Shown piece after piece: positions 7,425 through 18,036 of a DNA stretch of 64,000 bases; position 1 is the first letter of the stretch; every line of letters begins with the position of its first letter. The translations under genes were made by a program, and so were the position numbers. The notes under the pieces are model-generated. The model was not told the DNA's origin. It did no database searches and was given only the letters and a program-made list of their open reading frames with translations. This DNA is from Hyphomonas sp. (GTDB lineage Bacteria > Pseudomonadota > Alphaproteobacteria > Caulobacterales > Hyphomonadaceae), in contig NZ_JAGYJH010000003.1 in NCBI RefSeq assembly GCF_018402285.1, positions 868,001 to 932,000 on the forward strand. The letters run 5' to 3'.

Positions 7425-7550
7425 ATGTTCAAGCGCGTTTTGCTCAAGACGGCCTTTGCCTTTACCGCTTTCGGCTCCGGCGTGATCTGGGGCATTGCCG
7501 CAGAAGCCAGCGCCGCTGGCATACCGCTGATCGGCCTCTTCCAGGGTTAA
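7425..7550 (+). CDS. Putative 41-residue single-span membrane protein
   Basis: A short frame from ATG 7425 encodes a Lys/Arg start (MFKRVLLKTAF), a hydrophobic stretch around residues 9-26, and an AGIPLIGLFQG tail. A GGGAG site lies about 9 bp upstream and a consensus-like TTGACA sits at 7366-7371. The stop is followed closely by the convergent lipoprotein gene. No family is recognised; the composition is that of a small inner-membrane peptide. Confidence 0.45.
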   Translation: MFKRVLLKTAFAFTAFGSGVIWGIAAEASAAGIPLIGLFQG

Positions 7551-7563
7551 CCCCGAGCGCGCA

Positions 7564-8562
7564 TCAATAACCGCCCGGCTTTGGTGCCTGATCAATCAGA
7601 CTGTTGTCATACCGCCCGCGTGAAATGCGGTCGAGCGATTGAAAGATCGCCTTGGCGTCCTTGTCCTTGAGCAGGGGAATGCCGCGCGCAATGTCAGCGG
7701 CTTGCGCATAGAGGAGGTGGGCCTTTTCGAAATCCCCGCGCGCCTCGGTGCAGGCGGCCAGGTTATGCAGGATGCCCGGCGCCCCTGGATAGGCGAGGGC
7801 GAGTTCCTGCCACTGCGCGCACGCCCCGACATATTCGCCCCGCCGCGTCGCCTTCACGGCGGCTGCAAAGCGGGCGTCGCTCGCCTCTTCGGGCACCAGC
7901 GGCTTCTCGACGATCTCGGCGCGCAGGGTTGTCACATAGGGGGCAATGTCGGTCCGGAAGCCGGGCACGGCGGCGGCAACCGCTTCGGCCACCATGCCGA
8001 TCGGTGCATCCCAGGAGGGGAGGCTTTCATGGATCAGCTCGCCAAAAGTACCGGTCGATTGGTTCGTATAAGGATATTCTGCGATGTCGTAGCAGTCTTC
8101 CCGCTCCACTGCTCCGCCACGCTCGGACGTGAAGACGAGCCGGTTGGTCGCCAGATCAATCAGGCTTGCGCGCACACTGACATCGACCTTCTCTGCCGGG
8201 CACTGCATCTCGACGATCTTTTCCTTGTCGCAGTTGAAGAGGGCCGTGCAGCGACGCTCCCGCTCGAACCGCGTCTGGCGGCTATATCCGGTGATCGTGA
8301 CTTCGCCTTCATAGATCCCTTGTGGGCGATCAGGGTCGATGATGTTGAACCAGGGCCGGCCTTCCAGCTCGGCCCCGTCAATCAGGGCCTGGAATTCGGC
8401 CTCGGCCACGTCCCCGGCAGGTCCCCGGAACCGGCCGGTCGTCACATCGGTGTAGTTGACCGCTTCGGCAAAGCTGGGCGCGGCGCGGGCGGCGTAGTCA
8501 TATCCCGGCGTCTGGCACGCCGCCGCCATCAGCATTCCAAACAGCCCCGCAACCTGTCTCAT
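7564..8562 (-). CDS. Putative lipoprotein with C-terminal TPR-like region
   Basis: The 332-residue protein begins with a short signal peptide ending in a relaxed lipobox (MAAAC, Cys16), so it is probably a lipoprotein. The middle contains Cys pairs (RRCTALFNCDKEK, EMQCPAEK) and strands like those of envelope lipoproteins. The last 100 residues contain helices resembling a tetratricopeptide repeat (GACAQWQELALAYPGAPGILHNLAACTEARGDF-type spacing). I do not recognise the family. It is convergent with the 41-residue ORF and divergent from the old yellow enzyme gene. Confidence 0.65.
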   Translation of the reverse strand: MRQVAGLFGMLMAAACQTPGYDYAARAAPSFAEAVNYTDVTTGRFRGPAGDVAEAEFQALIDGAELEGRPWFNIIDPDRPQGIYEGEVTITGYSRQTRFERERRCTALFNCDKEKIVEMQCPAEKVDVSVRASLIDLATNRLVFTSERGGAVEREDCYDIAEYPYTNQSTGTFGELIHESLPSWDAPIGMVAEAVAAAVPGFRTDIAPYVTTLRAEIVEKPLVPEEASDARFAAAVKATRRGEYVGACAQWQELALAYPGAPGILHNLAACTEARGDFEKAHLLYAQAADIARGIPLLKDKDAKAIFQSLDRISRGRYDNSLIDQAPKPGGY

Positions 8563-8679
8563 GGTTATTCCCTCTAAACCGTCTTTTCAGGCGTGCCGCG
8601 TGCGGCGCCCGACGTCAATGGTTGACGCAGGCCCGCCCTGCGCCCAATTCAGCATCCGGAAAACTCAAGGAAACCGCCC

Positions 8680-9786
8680 ATGACCCGGACCCTGTTCACG
8701 CCCTTCCGGCTGAAAAACGTCGAACTCCCTAACCGTATCGCGATGGCGCCGATGACGCGCTCCAGATCTCCGGGCGGTGTGCCGGGAGACGATGTGGCAG
8801 ATTATTACGCCCGCCGCGCGGCCGCTGATGTGGGCCTCCTGATCACCGAAGGCACCACCGTGCGCCGGGGCGGTTCATCCAACGATCCAAATGTTCCCAA
8901 TTTTTACAAGGCAGACGCGCTGACGGGCTGGGCCAATGTCGTGGCCAGGGTTCATGCCAATGGCGGCAAGATCGCGCCGCAGATCTGGCACCAGGGCATG
9001 GTGCGCAAGGTCGGCACGGGCCCCGAGCCGGGCGCGCCCACCGACAGCCCCTCCGGCGTCACCCATACCGGCAAGCAGGTCCTGCCTGAGCCGACCACAG
9101 CAGACGTCGAAGACATGGTGATGGCTTATGCCGACGCCGCCGCCGACGCCAAGCGCCTTGGCTTCGACACGCTCGAAATCCACGGCGCCCACGGTTACCT
9201 CATCGACCAGTTCTTCTGGGATGCCATGAACAAGCGCTCCGACAAGTATGGTGGCAGCCTTACTGACCGCGCGAGCTTTGGCGGCGACATCATCCGCGAA
9301 ATCCGCAAGAAGGTCGGCCCGGATTATCCGATCATCCTGCGCTATTCCCAGTGGAAGCAGCAGGACTACACCGCGCGCCTCGCGCCCACCCCGCAGGAGC
9401 TGGAAGCCTTCCTCAAAGTGTTCGTGGACGCGGGCGTTGACTGTCTCCACGTCTCCCAGCGCCGCTACTGGGAGCCGGAATTCCCGGAAATCGACGGCCC
9501 GAACGGCCTCAACGGCGCCGGCTGGGCGAAGAAGCTGACCGGTTTGCCAACCATCACGGTCGGCTCGGTCGGCCTCAATGGTGACTTCGAAAAATCCTTC
9601 GCCGGGGAAGGCGCCCCGCAGCGCTCACTCGATGACCTCGAAGCCCGCCTCGACAAGGGCGAGTTCGATCTCGTCGCTGTCGGCCGCGCGGTCCTTCAGG
9701 ACCCTGAATGGGCAAAGAAGGTCAAGGAAGGCCGTTTCGCAGACCTGCGTGACTATGACGGCAAGGCGCTCGCAACGCTCTACTAG
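8680..9786 (+). CDS. Old yellow enzyme family NADH:flavin oxidoreductase
   Basis: The 368-residue protein is a full-length FMN-dependent ene-reductase of the OYE family. Evidence includes the LFTPFRLKNVELPNRIAMAPMTRSR opening (split here into LKNVELPNRI and APMTRS), the IWHQG strand, and the substrate-binding HGAHGYLIDQFF motif with its His pair. The DKYGGSLTDRASF block and the C-terminal FMN-phosphate loop FDLVAVGRAVLQDPEW also fit. Such enzymes reduce activated C=C bonds with NAD(P)H; the physiological substrate is unknown. It appears to be a single-gene unit ending in a long hairpin. Confidence 0.93.
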   Translation: MTRTLFTPFRLKNVELPNRIAMAPMTRSRSPGGVPGDDVADYYARRAAADVGLLITEGTTVRRGGSSNDPNVPNFYKADALTGWANVVARVHANGGKIAPQIWHQGMVRKVGTGPEPGAPTDSPSGVTHTGKQVLPEPTTADVEDMVMAYADAAADAKRLGFDTLEIHGAHGYLIDQFFWDAMNKRSDKYGGSLTDRASFGGDIIREIRKKVGPDYPIILRYSQWKQQDYTARLAPTPQELEAFLKVFVDAGVDCLHVSQRRYWEPEFPEIDGPNGLNGAGWAKKLTGLPTITVGSVGLNGDFEKSFAGEGAPQRSLDDLEARLDKGEFDLVAVGRAVLQDPEWAKKVKEGRFADLRDYDGKALATLY

Positions 9787-9795
9787 GCACGCTGC

Positions 9796-9835
9796 CGGGC
9801 GGTGACCTTCAGCAAATGCTGCAGGTCACCGCCCG
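9796..9835. terminator. Long hairpin between convergent genes, possible bidirectional terminator
   Basis: A perfect 13-bp inverted repeat (9796-9808 with 9823-9835) encloses a further 5-bp stem (9810-9814 with 9817-9821). It lies just after the OYE stop and overlaps the stop codon of the opposite-strand gene. There is no T-tract on either strand, so intrinsic termination is uncertain. Confidence 0.5.
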
Positions 9836-10026
9836 ATGGGCGTCACGTCCAGCCAGGCTTTCGGCCCGGCGCCCCGGCGCGTTTCATGCGCCACACGCAA
9901 CGCGGCATCTGCAGGCGAGGCCGCCGAAGCAGCCTGCTTTGCAGGCGCCGGGGCGGCAGCCACGCCTGTGGCGCGCCCGCCAGCCAACAACACGGCCGCC
10001 AGGGCCGGAAGGGTGAGCGATTTCAT
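9826..10026 (-). CDS. Small putative secreted protein
   Basis: A 66-residue frame starts at ATG 10026 behind a CAGGAAG ribosome site. It begins with a Lys and a hydrophobic run (SLTLPALAAVLLAGG) consistent with a Sec signal peptide. An Ala/Pro-rich segment and a short basic tail follow. No domain is recognised. It runs into the hairpin shared with the old yellow enzyme gene. Reality is moderately likely because start context and signal peptide agree. Confidence 0.45.
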   Translation of the reverse strand: MKSLTLPALAAVLLAGGRATGVAAAPAPAKQAASAASPADAALRVAHETRRGAGPKAWLDVTPIGR

Positions 10027-10184
10027 CAGCGCTTCCTGCTTTCACCCTTTGATCTCAAGACTTTCCCTCCCGGTCAGCCCCGTTTGTCGCCCCGTGCGCG
10101 CAGGTTCCTGCGGCCAATTTCAATCCAATCGCCGGCGGCGCACGTATCACCTTGCATCAGACAAACAGCAGACCGGAGCTTCTC

Positions 10185-10730
10185 ATGCGTGCTGCCCGCC
10201 TCTTCGCCCCTGTCCTTGCTGCCGGCCTTGGTGCCTCAGCGGCCACAGGCTGCGCCTCCTCTTCCTCCCTCGAGCAGTTCCAGAGCGCGCCGCGCCAGCT
10301 GGTGCTGGAAGACTATTTCCTTGGCCAAACATCCGCCTACGGGCTTTTTGAGGACCGGTTCGGCAAGGTGCGCCGCCAGTTCAAGGTGGACATCATCGGC
10401 GAACTTGACGGCAACCGCCTGACGCTGACGGAGAATTTCCTCTATGATGACGGTGAACGCGAAACCCGCATCTGGGAAATCGACGTGCTCGGCGATGGCC
10501 GTTATCGCGGCACGGCAGGCGATGTCACCGGAATTGCCGAGGGGCAGGTTTCCGGCAACGCCTTCAACTGGAAATACAAGGTCGACCTGAAAGTCGGGGG
10601 CAGCACCTGGAATGTCGGCTTCAATGACTGGATGTTCCTGATGCAGGACGATGTCCTCATCAACCGCGCCTATGTCACCCGCTACGGGATCGAGATCGGC
10701 CAGGTGACCATCGCGTTCCAGAAGAACTAA
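10185..10730 (+). CDS. DUF3833-family lipoprotein
   Basis: The 181-residue product has a signal peptide ending at Cys23 (ATGC context) and then a DUF3833 domain. Visible blocks are LVLEDYFLGQTSAYGLFEDRFG, VRRQFKVDIIGE, LTLTENFLYDDGERETRIWEI and FNDWMFLMQDDVLINRAYVTRYG; each is given in part. The family is an uncharacterised lipocalin-like outer-membrane-associated lipoprotein. ATG 10185 is chosen because a GGAGC site precedes it and it gives the proper signal peptide. It appears monocistronic. Confidence 0.82.
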   Translation: MRAARLFAPVLAAGLGASAATGCASSSSLEQFQSAPRQLVLEDYFLGQTSAYGLFEDRFGKVRRQFKVDIIGELDGNRLTLTENFLYDDGERETRIWEIDVLGDGRYRGTAGDVTGIAEGQVSGNAFNWKYKVDLKVGGSTWNVGFNDWMFLMQDDVLINRAYVTRYGIEIGQVTIAFQKN

Positions 10731-10745
10731 ACTCGCCCGACCTTG

Positions 10746-11481
10746 TCAGGGCAGCAGGTAAACCAGCACCATCACCGCAAAGGCAATCACCGGCACCAGC
10801 TGTGTCAGGCGCTGACTGCGCCGGATCAGCCTTTCTTCTTCCTCCGTAAGCAGAGCAGCCTCTTCCCCATCCGGCCAATCGGGGCGCTGCGTGCCCCAGA
10901 GGGTGAGAAAGCCGCCATTGCCTTCGGCCATCTGCTTCTGGCGCAGGGGCGCTCCTGCTTTGTGCGCCAGCGCGCGGGCTGCGTTGCCGGCGAGGGTTGT
11001 ATAATCATACGTCTTCGGCACAGGCCGGTCCTCCCCAGCAGGATCAGCCCGCCGGATTTCAGGCGAATGGCATAGACACGGTTGATCGTGGCCATCCCCA
11101 TTGTGCGGTAGGCTTCCTCGCGCCACTCGATGGCCCGGATGGCCGAATAGGCGAGGGGCCCGCTCATCTGCGGCGCAGGCCCATAGAGCAGGCGCCGCAG
11201 CGGCAGCTGGAACCAGGCATTCACCGGCCCGAGCGAGATACGCCAGGTATTCTTCATCATGTAGTCCCGGGTCACCATCCGGCAGAGCGTCATCAGGAAG
11301 CCCGTCAATGCCAGGAGGAACAGCGCAAGGCCAATCTGCCCTTCATTGGCAAGGCTCGCGGCAAAGCCGGCAATGACGATCAGGAGAAGCCATAAGAGGG
11401 CGACCGCAACCGCCAGCAGGTAGCGCTCGGCCGCGCCATACCGGAACTCTTCGGTGTCGCTGGCGCTCCGGGGGCTTTCAT
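10746..11481 (-). CDS. Uncharacterised membrane protein, frame broken at two homopolymers
   Basis: An ATG at 11481 with AGGAG 8 bp upstream leads after a few codons into the wrong frame. Adding one base in the G-run at 11470-11474 (plus strand) joins it to a frame encoding two membrane helices (YLLAVAVALLWLLLIVIAG and IGLALFLLALTGFLM). Adding one base in the C-run at 11033-11036 joins that to a third frame. The last part contains KTYDYTTLAGNAARALAHKAG and a C-terminal helix (LVPVIAFAVMVLVYLLP). The restored protein would be 245 residues with three membrane spans and a cytoplasmic RIEWREEAYR-type soluble domain. No family is recognised. Confidence 0.6.
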
Positions 11482-11571
11482 GGCCGGCACTCCTGTCTCA
11501 TCAGTATAAGCGCAGACCGGGGCCGTTTCGGGTCACTTGCGCCCGCATAAGGGTGTGGGCGTGCCGGTTTG

Positions 11572-12078
11572 TCAGTCTGCAGAGTTTTCATCGTCCCAGT
11601 AATCGACCCTGCTGTCCTGGCGGCCGATGAAGCGAAAGTGTTCCTTCCTGGTCGCTGCGTTTCGCGTGCTGGCCAGGAATTTGCCGCTGTCGGGATATTC
11701 GCAGATTTCAGTGTCTGCCATGGTCGAGATGCTGAGATATTTGAGGGGTCCGCTGCCGGTATTCGTCAGCTTGTGGGCATAGTCTGCGCCCCCGCGCGGG
11801 GCTGCGAGCACGTCGCCAGCCTGCACCTTGTAGCTGTCGGACCCAAACCGGTAGGTGCCTTCGCCCTCCAGGATGATGAACATCTCCTCTTCCACATGAT
11901 GGACATGGAACGGGCAGGCGGACTTGCCGGGCGGGACAAGCGTGCAGCCAATCCCGAGCTGGGTAAGGCCAAGCCTGCGGCCAAAGCTGCAGTCATGGCC
12001 CTCATAATGATCGCTCTCGCGAAACGGTTCGAGCGGCAGGTCTGCAATGCGGGCCACCGGATTGAGTTTCTCTGTCAT
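11572..12078 (-). CDS. Cupin-domain protein
   Basis: The 168-residue protein carries a single cupin barrel. The metal-binding motif appears as PFHVHHVEEEMFIILEGEG (two His, Glu) near residues 60-80, with the second cupin motif in QAGDVLAAPRGGADYAHKL. The start is set at ATG 12078, where a GAGGGAG site lies upstream, rather than at a far-upstream ATG whose extension overlaps the neighbouring gene. Cupins of this size often bind sugars or act as isomerases or dioxygenases, and none can be specified here. It lies in the same orientation as, and downstream of, the DUF4287/DUF5655 gene. Confidence 0.85.
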   Translation of the reverse strand: MTEKLNPVARIADLPLEPFRESDHYEGHDCSFGRRLGLTQLGIGCTLVPPGKSACPFHVHHVEEEMFIILEGEGTYRFGSDSYKVQAGDVLAAPRGGADYAHKLTNTGSGPLKYLSISTMADTEICEYPDSGKFLASTRNAATRKEHFRFIGRQDSRVDYWDDENSAD

Positions 12079-12158
12079 CGCGCCCGGCGCTCCCTCTTGT
12101 GTGATCTGCCAAGACTGCCTCCAGGCAGGGCCCGGACGCAAGCGGTCGTCACAAAGGC

Positions 12159-12710
12159 TCAGGCGCGCCCATAGGCATCCTTCAGCCAGGTCTTCACCTC
12201 GGCGTCCACATCCCCCGGAGAGTCCAGCTTCACCTTGTGTGTACACATCGCACCGGGCTTCTCCTCAAGCAGGCGGCCGGTGGCGGGGGTGCCCTTCAGG
12301 TTCAGTCCCAGATCGAGGCGGGATTTGCTGGCCGGGGTGCTCACGGCAAAATTTTTCGACCGGCGGAAGGCAACACTGGTCTTCTTCACCGAGACCTCCA
12401 CATCCGGCCCGAGCGTCCGGGCAAAGGCCGCCAGCGCCTCATAAACCGGGATCAGCGCGTCCTTGCCCTTGAACTGGCCGGCGAGGAGATCGTCTTCAGG
12501 TGCCGCCATCGTGCCCTTGGCCGTATGGCAGATGAGGTTGGCATAGCCATGGCCGAGGCCATGGGTCTCCTTGAGCAGTTTCATCTGGTCGCCATGTTTT
12601 TCAAGGCCGCCTGCCCTGACGAGCCTGGCCCAGTCTGCCAGTGATTTGCCGGTGTTCTTCAGAAGGTTGGCCTTCATCGTCTCCACCGGATCGCTCGACC
12701 TGTCTGCCAT
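12159..12710 (-). CDS. DUF4287 and DUF5655 domain protein
   Basis: The 183-residue protein has the two-domain layout of DUF4287 (residues about 8-65) followed by DUF5655 (about 75-183). The first contains DPVETMKANLLKNTGKSL and THGLGHGYANLICHTA. The second has FKGKDALIPVYEAL, VSVKKTSVAFRRSKNFA and a final HKVKLDSPGDVDAEVKTWLKDAY. Function is unknown; the DUF5655 fold is linked to DNA-transport or nucleic-acid-associated proteins in some annotations. The gene is divergent from the UvrD helicase, with about 85 bp between the starts. Confidence 0.85.
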   Translation of the reverse strand: MADRSSDPVETMKANLLKNTGKSLADWARLVRAGGLEKHGDQMKLLKETHGLGHGYANLICHTAKGTMAAPEDDLLAGQFKGKDALIPVYEALAAFARTLGPDVEVSVKKTSVAFRRSKNFAVSTPASKSRLDLGLNLKGTPATGRLLEEKPGAMCTHKVKLDSPGDVDAEVKTWLKDAYGRA

Positions 12711-12794
12711 TTGTGTCCTCCCTGACGCGGCTGCCCCCTCGCAAGAATGCCATCGCAGACTAACGCATCGGTCAATCCCTGCTATATGTTCCTG

Positions 12795-15131
12795 ATGAGT
12801 TCCAATCCGAATCGTTTGTCCATCTCCCAGATGGCGTCGGCCCGCCCGCCGGCGCCTGCCGGAGACGGCGCGCCCTATCTAAATGGCCTGAACCCGGAGC
12901 AGCGCGACGCGGTGCTCTACACCGAAGGACCGCTGCTGGTCCTTGCCGGCGCCGGCACGGGCAAGACCCGGGTGCTCACCGCGCGGCTGGCGCATATCGT
13001 GGCCTCCCGTCTTGCCTGGCCCTCACAGACCCTGACGGTGACCTTCACCAACAAGGCTGCCCGCGAAATGCGCGAGCGCGCGCAGGCGCTGCTGGGGGAG
13101 GCAGGCGAGGGGCTGCGCTGGCTCGGCACGTTCCACTCCATATCCGCGCAGATCCTGCGCAAGCATGCCGAGCTTGTCGGCCTCAAATCCAGCTTCACGA
13201 TCCTCGACACCGACGACCAGGTCCGCCTCTGCAAACAGATCGTCCAGGCCGAAAACCTCGACCCCAAGCGCTGGACGCCGCGTTATCTCGCCGGCCTCAT
13301 CGATGGCTGGAAAAACCGCGCGCTGACCCCCTCAAAGGTGCCGCCCGAAGAGGCCGAGCTATTCGGCAATGGCAAGGCGATCAAGTGCTACGAGATCTAC
13401 CAGGCGCGCCTGAAGGTGCTGAACGCCTGCGACTTTGGCGATCTCCTCATCCACAACATCACGATCTTCCAGGAAAACCCTGATATCCTTCGGGAATATC
13501 ATGACCGTTTCCGCTATATCCTGGTCGACGAGTATCAGGATACCAACGTCGCCCAGTATCTCTGGCTGCGCCTGCTCGCGCAGGGCTCGAAGAACCTCTG
13601 CTGCGTGGGCGACGACGACCAGTCGATCTATGGGTGGCGCGGGGCCGAGGTCGACAACATCCTGCGCTTCGACAAGGATTTTCCCGGCGCCAGGGTGGTC
13701 CGCCTGGAGCGCAACTACCGCTCCACCCGGCATATCCTCGCGGCCGCCTCCAGCATCATCGCCCACAATAAAGGCCGCCTGGGCAAGACGCTCTATGTCG
13801 GCAATGACAGCGCGGTGAACGAGGATACCGACGCGCCCAGGGTCAAGGTACGCGGCCTCTGGGACGGGGAGGCGGAAAGCCGCCTGATCGCCGACGACAT
13901 CGAAAGCTGGGTCCGGGCAGGGGGCCAGCATGACGCCTGCGCCGTGCTGGTGCGCGCTTCCTGGCAGATGCGCGCCTTCGAGGAACGGTTCATCCTGCTT
14001 GGCATACCCTACCGCGTGATCGGCGGCCCGCGCTTCTTCGAGCGCGCCGAAATCCGCGACGCGCTCGCTTATCTCCGCCTCATCCGCTCGCCCGATGACG
14101 ATCTGGCGTTCGAGCGGGTCGTGAACGAGCCCAGGCGCGGGGTGGGCGACGCCAGCCTTGCCAAGCTGCAATCCTACGCCCGCGCCGATGGTCGAAGCCT
14201 GTTCACGCTCACCCCGATGGTGCTGCAGACCGACGAGATCAAAGGCGCCGCCAAGCGCGGCCTTACCCAGTTCATTGACCAGATCCATCTCTGGCGCGGC
14301 AAGCTGGCCGGCGGCATGCCCCATACCGAGCTCGCCGAGATGATCCTCGAAGAGTCTGGCTATACCGACATGCTGCAGAAGGACCGCAGCCCGCAGGCGC
14401 AGGGAAGGCTCGATAACCTCAAGGAACTCGTCCGCGCCATGGGCGAGTTCGACTCCCTCGCCGGCTTCCTCGAACATATCGAGCTGGTGATGGATGCCTC
14501 TGCTGGCGGCAGCGGCGAGGATCAGGTCCAGATCCTCACCCTTCACGGCGCCAAAGGCCTTGAATGGCCGATGGTTTTCCTGCCCGGCTGGGAAGAGGAA
14601 GTGTTCCCCTCCCGCCGCAGCCTCGATGAAAGCGGCCTCAAGGGCCTCGAGGAAGAGCGCCGCCTCGCCTATGTCGGCATCACCCGGGCGCGGGAGCGCT
14701 GCTACATCTCCTTCGTCGCCAACCGCCAGATCTATGGCCGCTGGCAGGCGGTGATGCCCAGCCGCTTCATTGACGAGCTCCCGCCCGAACATGTCGATGC
14801 GGTCTCCGAAACCGGTTATTCCGGCCTGCCGGCAGGAACAGACGCCTTCACTGGCACGATCGAGGACCTTGGCGAGCGCTCCGACTATCAGAGCCCCGGC
14901 TGGAAACGCCTCAAGGAAAACGCCGGCAAACCCACCGGCGCGCCCCCGCGTGACGCCGCCGGCCTAACCGCCACGGCGTCGGGCACGTCCGGCTTCACCA
15001 CCGGCGCCCGCGTCTTCCATGACAAGTTCGGCTATGGCCGCGTGGCCTTCTCCGAGGGCAACAAGCTCACCGTCGACTTTGACAAGACCGGCCGCAAGAA
15101 AGTCATTGCGACCTTCGTCACAAAGGCCTGA
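12795..15131 (+). CDS. uvrD: UvrD/PcrA-type ATP-dependent DNA helicase
   Basis: The 778-residue superfamily 1A helicase contains all expected motifs. These are Walker A GAGTGKT near residue 53, the VTFTNKAAREM motif Ia, VDEYQDTN motif II near residue 245, GDDDQSIYGWRGA motif III, and the C-terminal TLHGAKGLEWPMVFLPG and RRLAYVGITRARERC motifs. The last 45 residues (ARVFHDKFGYGRV to KVIATF) match the Tudor-like tail of PcrA/UvrD that binds RNA polymerase. It unwinds DNA 3'-5' in nucleotide-excision and mismatch repair. Starts at 12747, 12786, 12795 and 12831 are possible; none has a strong ribosome site. Confidence 0.93.
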   Translation: MSSNPNRLSISQMASARPPAPAGDGAPYLNGLNPEQRDAVLYTEGPLLVLAGAGTGKTRVLTARLAHIVASRLAWPSQTLTVTFTNKAAREMRERAQALLGEAGEGLRWLGTFHSISAQILRKHAELVGLKSSFTILDTDDQVRLCKQIVQAENLDPKRWTPRYLAGLIDGWKNRALTPSKVPPEEAELFGNGKAIKCYEIYQARLKVLNACDFGDLLIHNITIFQENPDILREYHDRFRYILVDEYQDTNVAQYLWLRLLAQGSKNLCCVGDDDQSIYGWRGAEVDNILRFDKDFPGARVVRLERNYRSTRHILAAASSIIAHNKGRLGKTLYVGNDSAVNEDTDAPRVKVRGLWDGEAESRLIADDIESWVRAGGQHDACAVLVRASWQMRAFEERFILLGIPYRVIGGPRFFERAEIRDALAYLRLIRSPDDDLAFERVVNEPRRGVGDASLAKLQSYARADGRSLFTLTPMVLQTDEIKGAAKRGLTQFIDQIHLWRGKLAGGMPHTELAEMILEESGYTDMLQKDRSPQAQGRLDNLKELVRAMGEFDSLAGFLEHIELVMDASAGGSGEDQVQILTLHGAKGLEWPMVFLPGWEEEVFPSRRSLDESGLKGLEEERRLAYVGITRARERCYISFVANRQIYGRWQAVMPSRFIDELPPEHVDAVSETGYSGLPAGTDAFTGTIEDLGERSDYQSPGWKRLKENAGKPTGAPPRDAAGLTATASGTSGFTTGARVFHDKFGYGRVAFSEGNKLTVDFDKTGRKKVIATFVTKA

Positions 15132-16468
<1,337 letters not shown>

Positions 16469-16505
16469 AGTTGCGGGCAGCGCGGACGGCGAGGGAGCCA
16501 GACAC

Positions 16506-17482
16506 ATGGCGCGCTTCGGACCTTCAGGTCAGAGAACTGCGGCCCGCGGGGCACGCCGGCTTGTGCTCGGCGTCTTCATGGCGGTCGCCTTTGCGCTGGT
16601 CGTGGCCCAGTCTGCACCGCAGATTTCCGAATTCTTCGTGCCCGCGCGCACCACGGTCAGCGACCGCCTGCGTGCGCCGAGCGAGATCAGCCTCTGGGCG
16701 CGCATCACCGGCCAGGCCGAGCGGGAAGGCCGGATCCGCGAACTTGAAAACGAAGTGCGTGACCTCGCCCGCTACAAGGCTGCCGCCATTTCCATGGCAG
16801 ACCGGCTGGAAGCCTATGAGCGCATCCTCAACCTGATGGGCGAGCCCCCGGAGAAGGGGGTCACCGCCCGCGTCACCACCGAGGTCGACGGGCCCTTCTC
16901 GCAAACCCTCCTGGCCAATGCCGGTGAGCTGCAGGGCGTCGAGCCCGGCGCAGTGGCCGTCAATGAAGGCGGCCTGGTCGGCCGGGTCATCCATCTGGGC
17001 GAGCGTTCCTCGCGCATCCTGCTCATCAGCGATTATTCCAGCCGCCTGCCGGTTCTGGGCGAAGTCAGCGGCGTGCGCGCCATCATGTATGGCCAGGACC
17101 GGGAAGCCGCCCGCCTCGGAGACCTGCCCGAGGACGCCGGCTTTGTCGAAGGCGAGCGTATTCTCACCTCCGGTGATGGCGGGGCCTATCCGCGCGGCCT
17201 CGTGGTCGGCTCGGCCCGTCAGGACGGCGCCGGCTGGCGCGTGCGCCTCGCCATGCGCGATCATGGCGGAACCTATGTCCGGATGATCCAGCCGCCGGTC
17301 ATCCCGGTTCCGCTCGCAGAGCCGCCGCCCTTGCCGGAAGGTCCTGCCGCAGAAGCCGGCGCTGCCGCGTCCGTGCCGGCACCCCCGTTGCTGCCACGCC
17401 CGCGCCGGGCGCCGCTGCCGCCGCCGCGGCCACCCCGCCACCGGCCGAGACCGCCACCGGCCAGCCGCAGGGGACCCAATAG
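16506..17482 (+). CDS. mreC: Rod shape-determining protein MreC (1-base deletion near its end)
   Basis: MreC is the bitopic periplasmic scaffold of the elongasome. There is an N-terminal membrane helix (LVLGVFMAVAFALVVAQ, about residues 19-35), a coiled coil (GRIRELENEVRDLARYKAAA) and the beta-domains with VNEGGLVGRVIHLGERSSRILLISD-type blocks. As sequenced the frame overshoots into mreD. Adding one C to the run at 17382-17386 instead gives an Ala/Pro-rich tail ending at TAG 17480-17482, 2 bp before the mreD ATG. That restores a 325-residue protein. It lies 37 bp after mreB. Confidence 0.93.
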
Positions 17483-17484
17483 GC

Positions 17485-18036
17485 ATGGCCAGCGGAAAGC
17501 TCAGACGGCGGAAGAAGTCCCTGTGGAGCCAGACAGCGCCCAGTGCCCGCCTGGCATTCGGCGCTTTCTTCATTGTTCTCACCGGGGCCATCGGCATGCT
17601 GCCGCGCGAGATTTTCGGCATCGAGATCGCCTGGCCATTTGCCGCCCTCTGGGGCGCCATGGGCTGGGGCAGGGTGGGGCTCTCCATCCGCCCGATGATC
17701 CTGCTGCTCCTGTTCGGCCTGATGCAGGATATTGTTTCCAATGCGCCTTTGGGGTGTTTTGCGGTTATCAATCTGGCGGTGTACGGACTGAGCTCCGCCT
17801 TCACCCGCCAGACCGACGGCATGCGTGATGCCCTGGTGGCTGTCCTTGGCCCGGTCGTCATGCTGCTCGTCGCGCTGGTGCTCATCTGGGTCTTTGCCAG
17901 CATCACCAGCGACCATCTTGTGCGCTCGACACCGATCCTCGCCTCGATCATCACAACCGGGCTTGTCTATCTTGCAGGATACCGCATCTTTGATCTCGGG
18001 CGGCGGCCGGGAGAAGCACCAGGGCAGACGACATGA
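17485..18036 (+). CDS. mreD: Rod shape-determining protein MreD
   Basis: The 183-residue integral membrane protein has about five hydrophobic helices (for example LAFGAFFIVLTGAIGML, MILLLLFGLMQDIV, VVMLLVALVLIWVFA). It carries the MreD hallmark of an LFGLMQDI segment followed by PLGCFAVINLAVYGL. It sits between mreC and mrdA and overlaps the latter by 4 bp (ATGA), so translation is coupled. MreD links MreC to the peptidoglycan synthases in the inner membrane. Confidence 0.92.
   Translation: MASGKLRRRKKSLWSQTAPSARLAFGAFFIVLTGAIGMLPREIFGIEIAWPFAALWGAMGWGRVGLSIRPMILLLLFGLMQDIVSNAPLGCFAVINLAVYGLSSAFTRQTDGMRDALVAVLGPVVMLLVALVLIWVFASITSDHLVRSTPILASIITTGLVYLAGYRIFDLGRRPGEAPGQTT

Noticed and set aside
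13359-14792. 477-residue reverse frame inside uvrD
   Set aside because: Antisense of a well-conserved helicase; composition mirrors the third codon positions of the helicase.
16524-17954. 476-residue reverse frame across mreC and mreD
   Set aside because: Shadow of two conserved genes, and its length depends on the high GC content.
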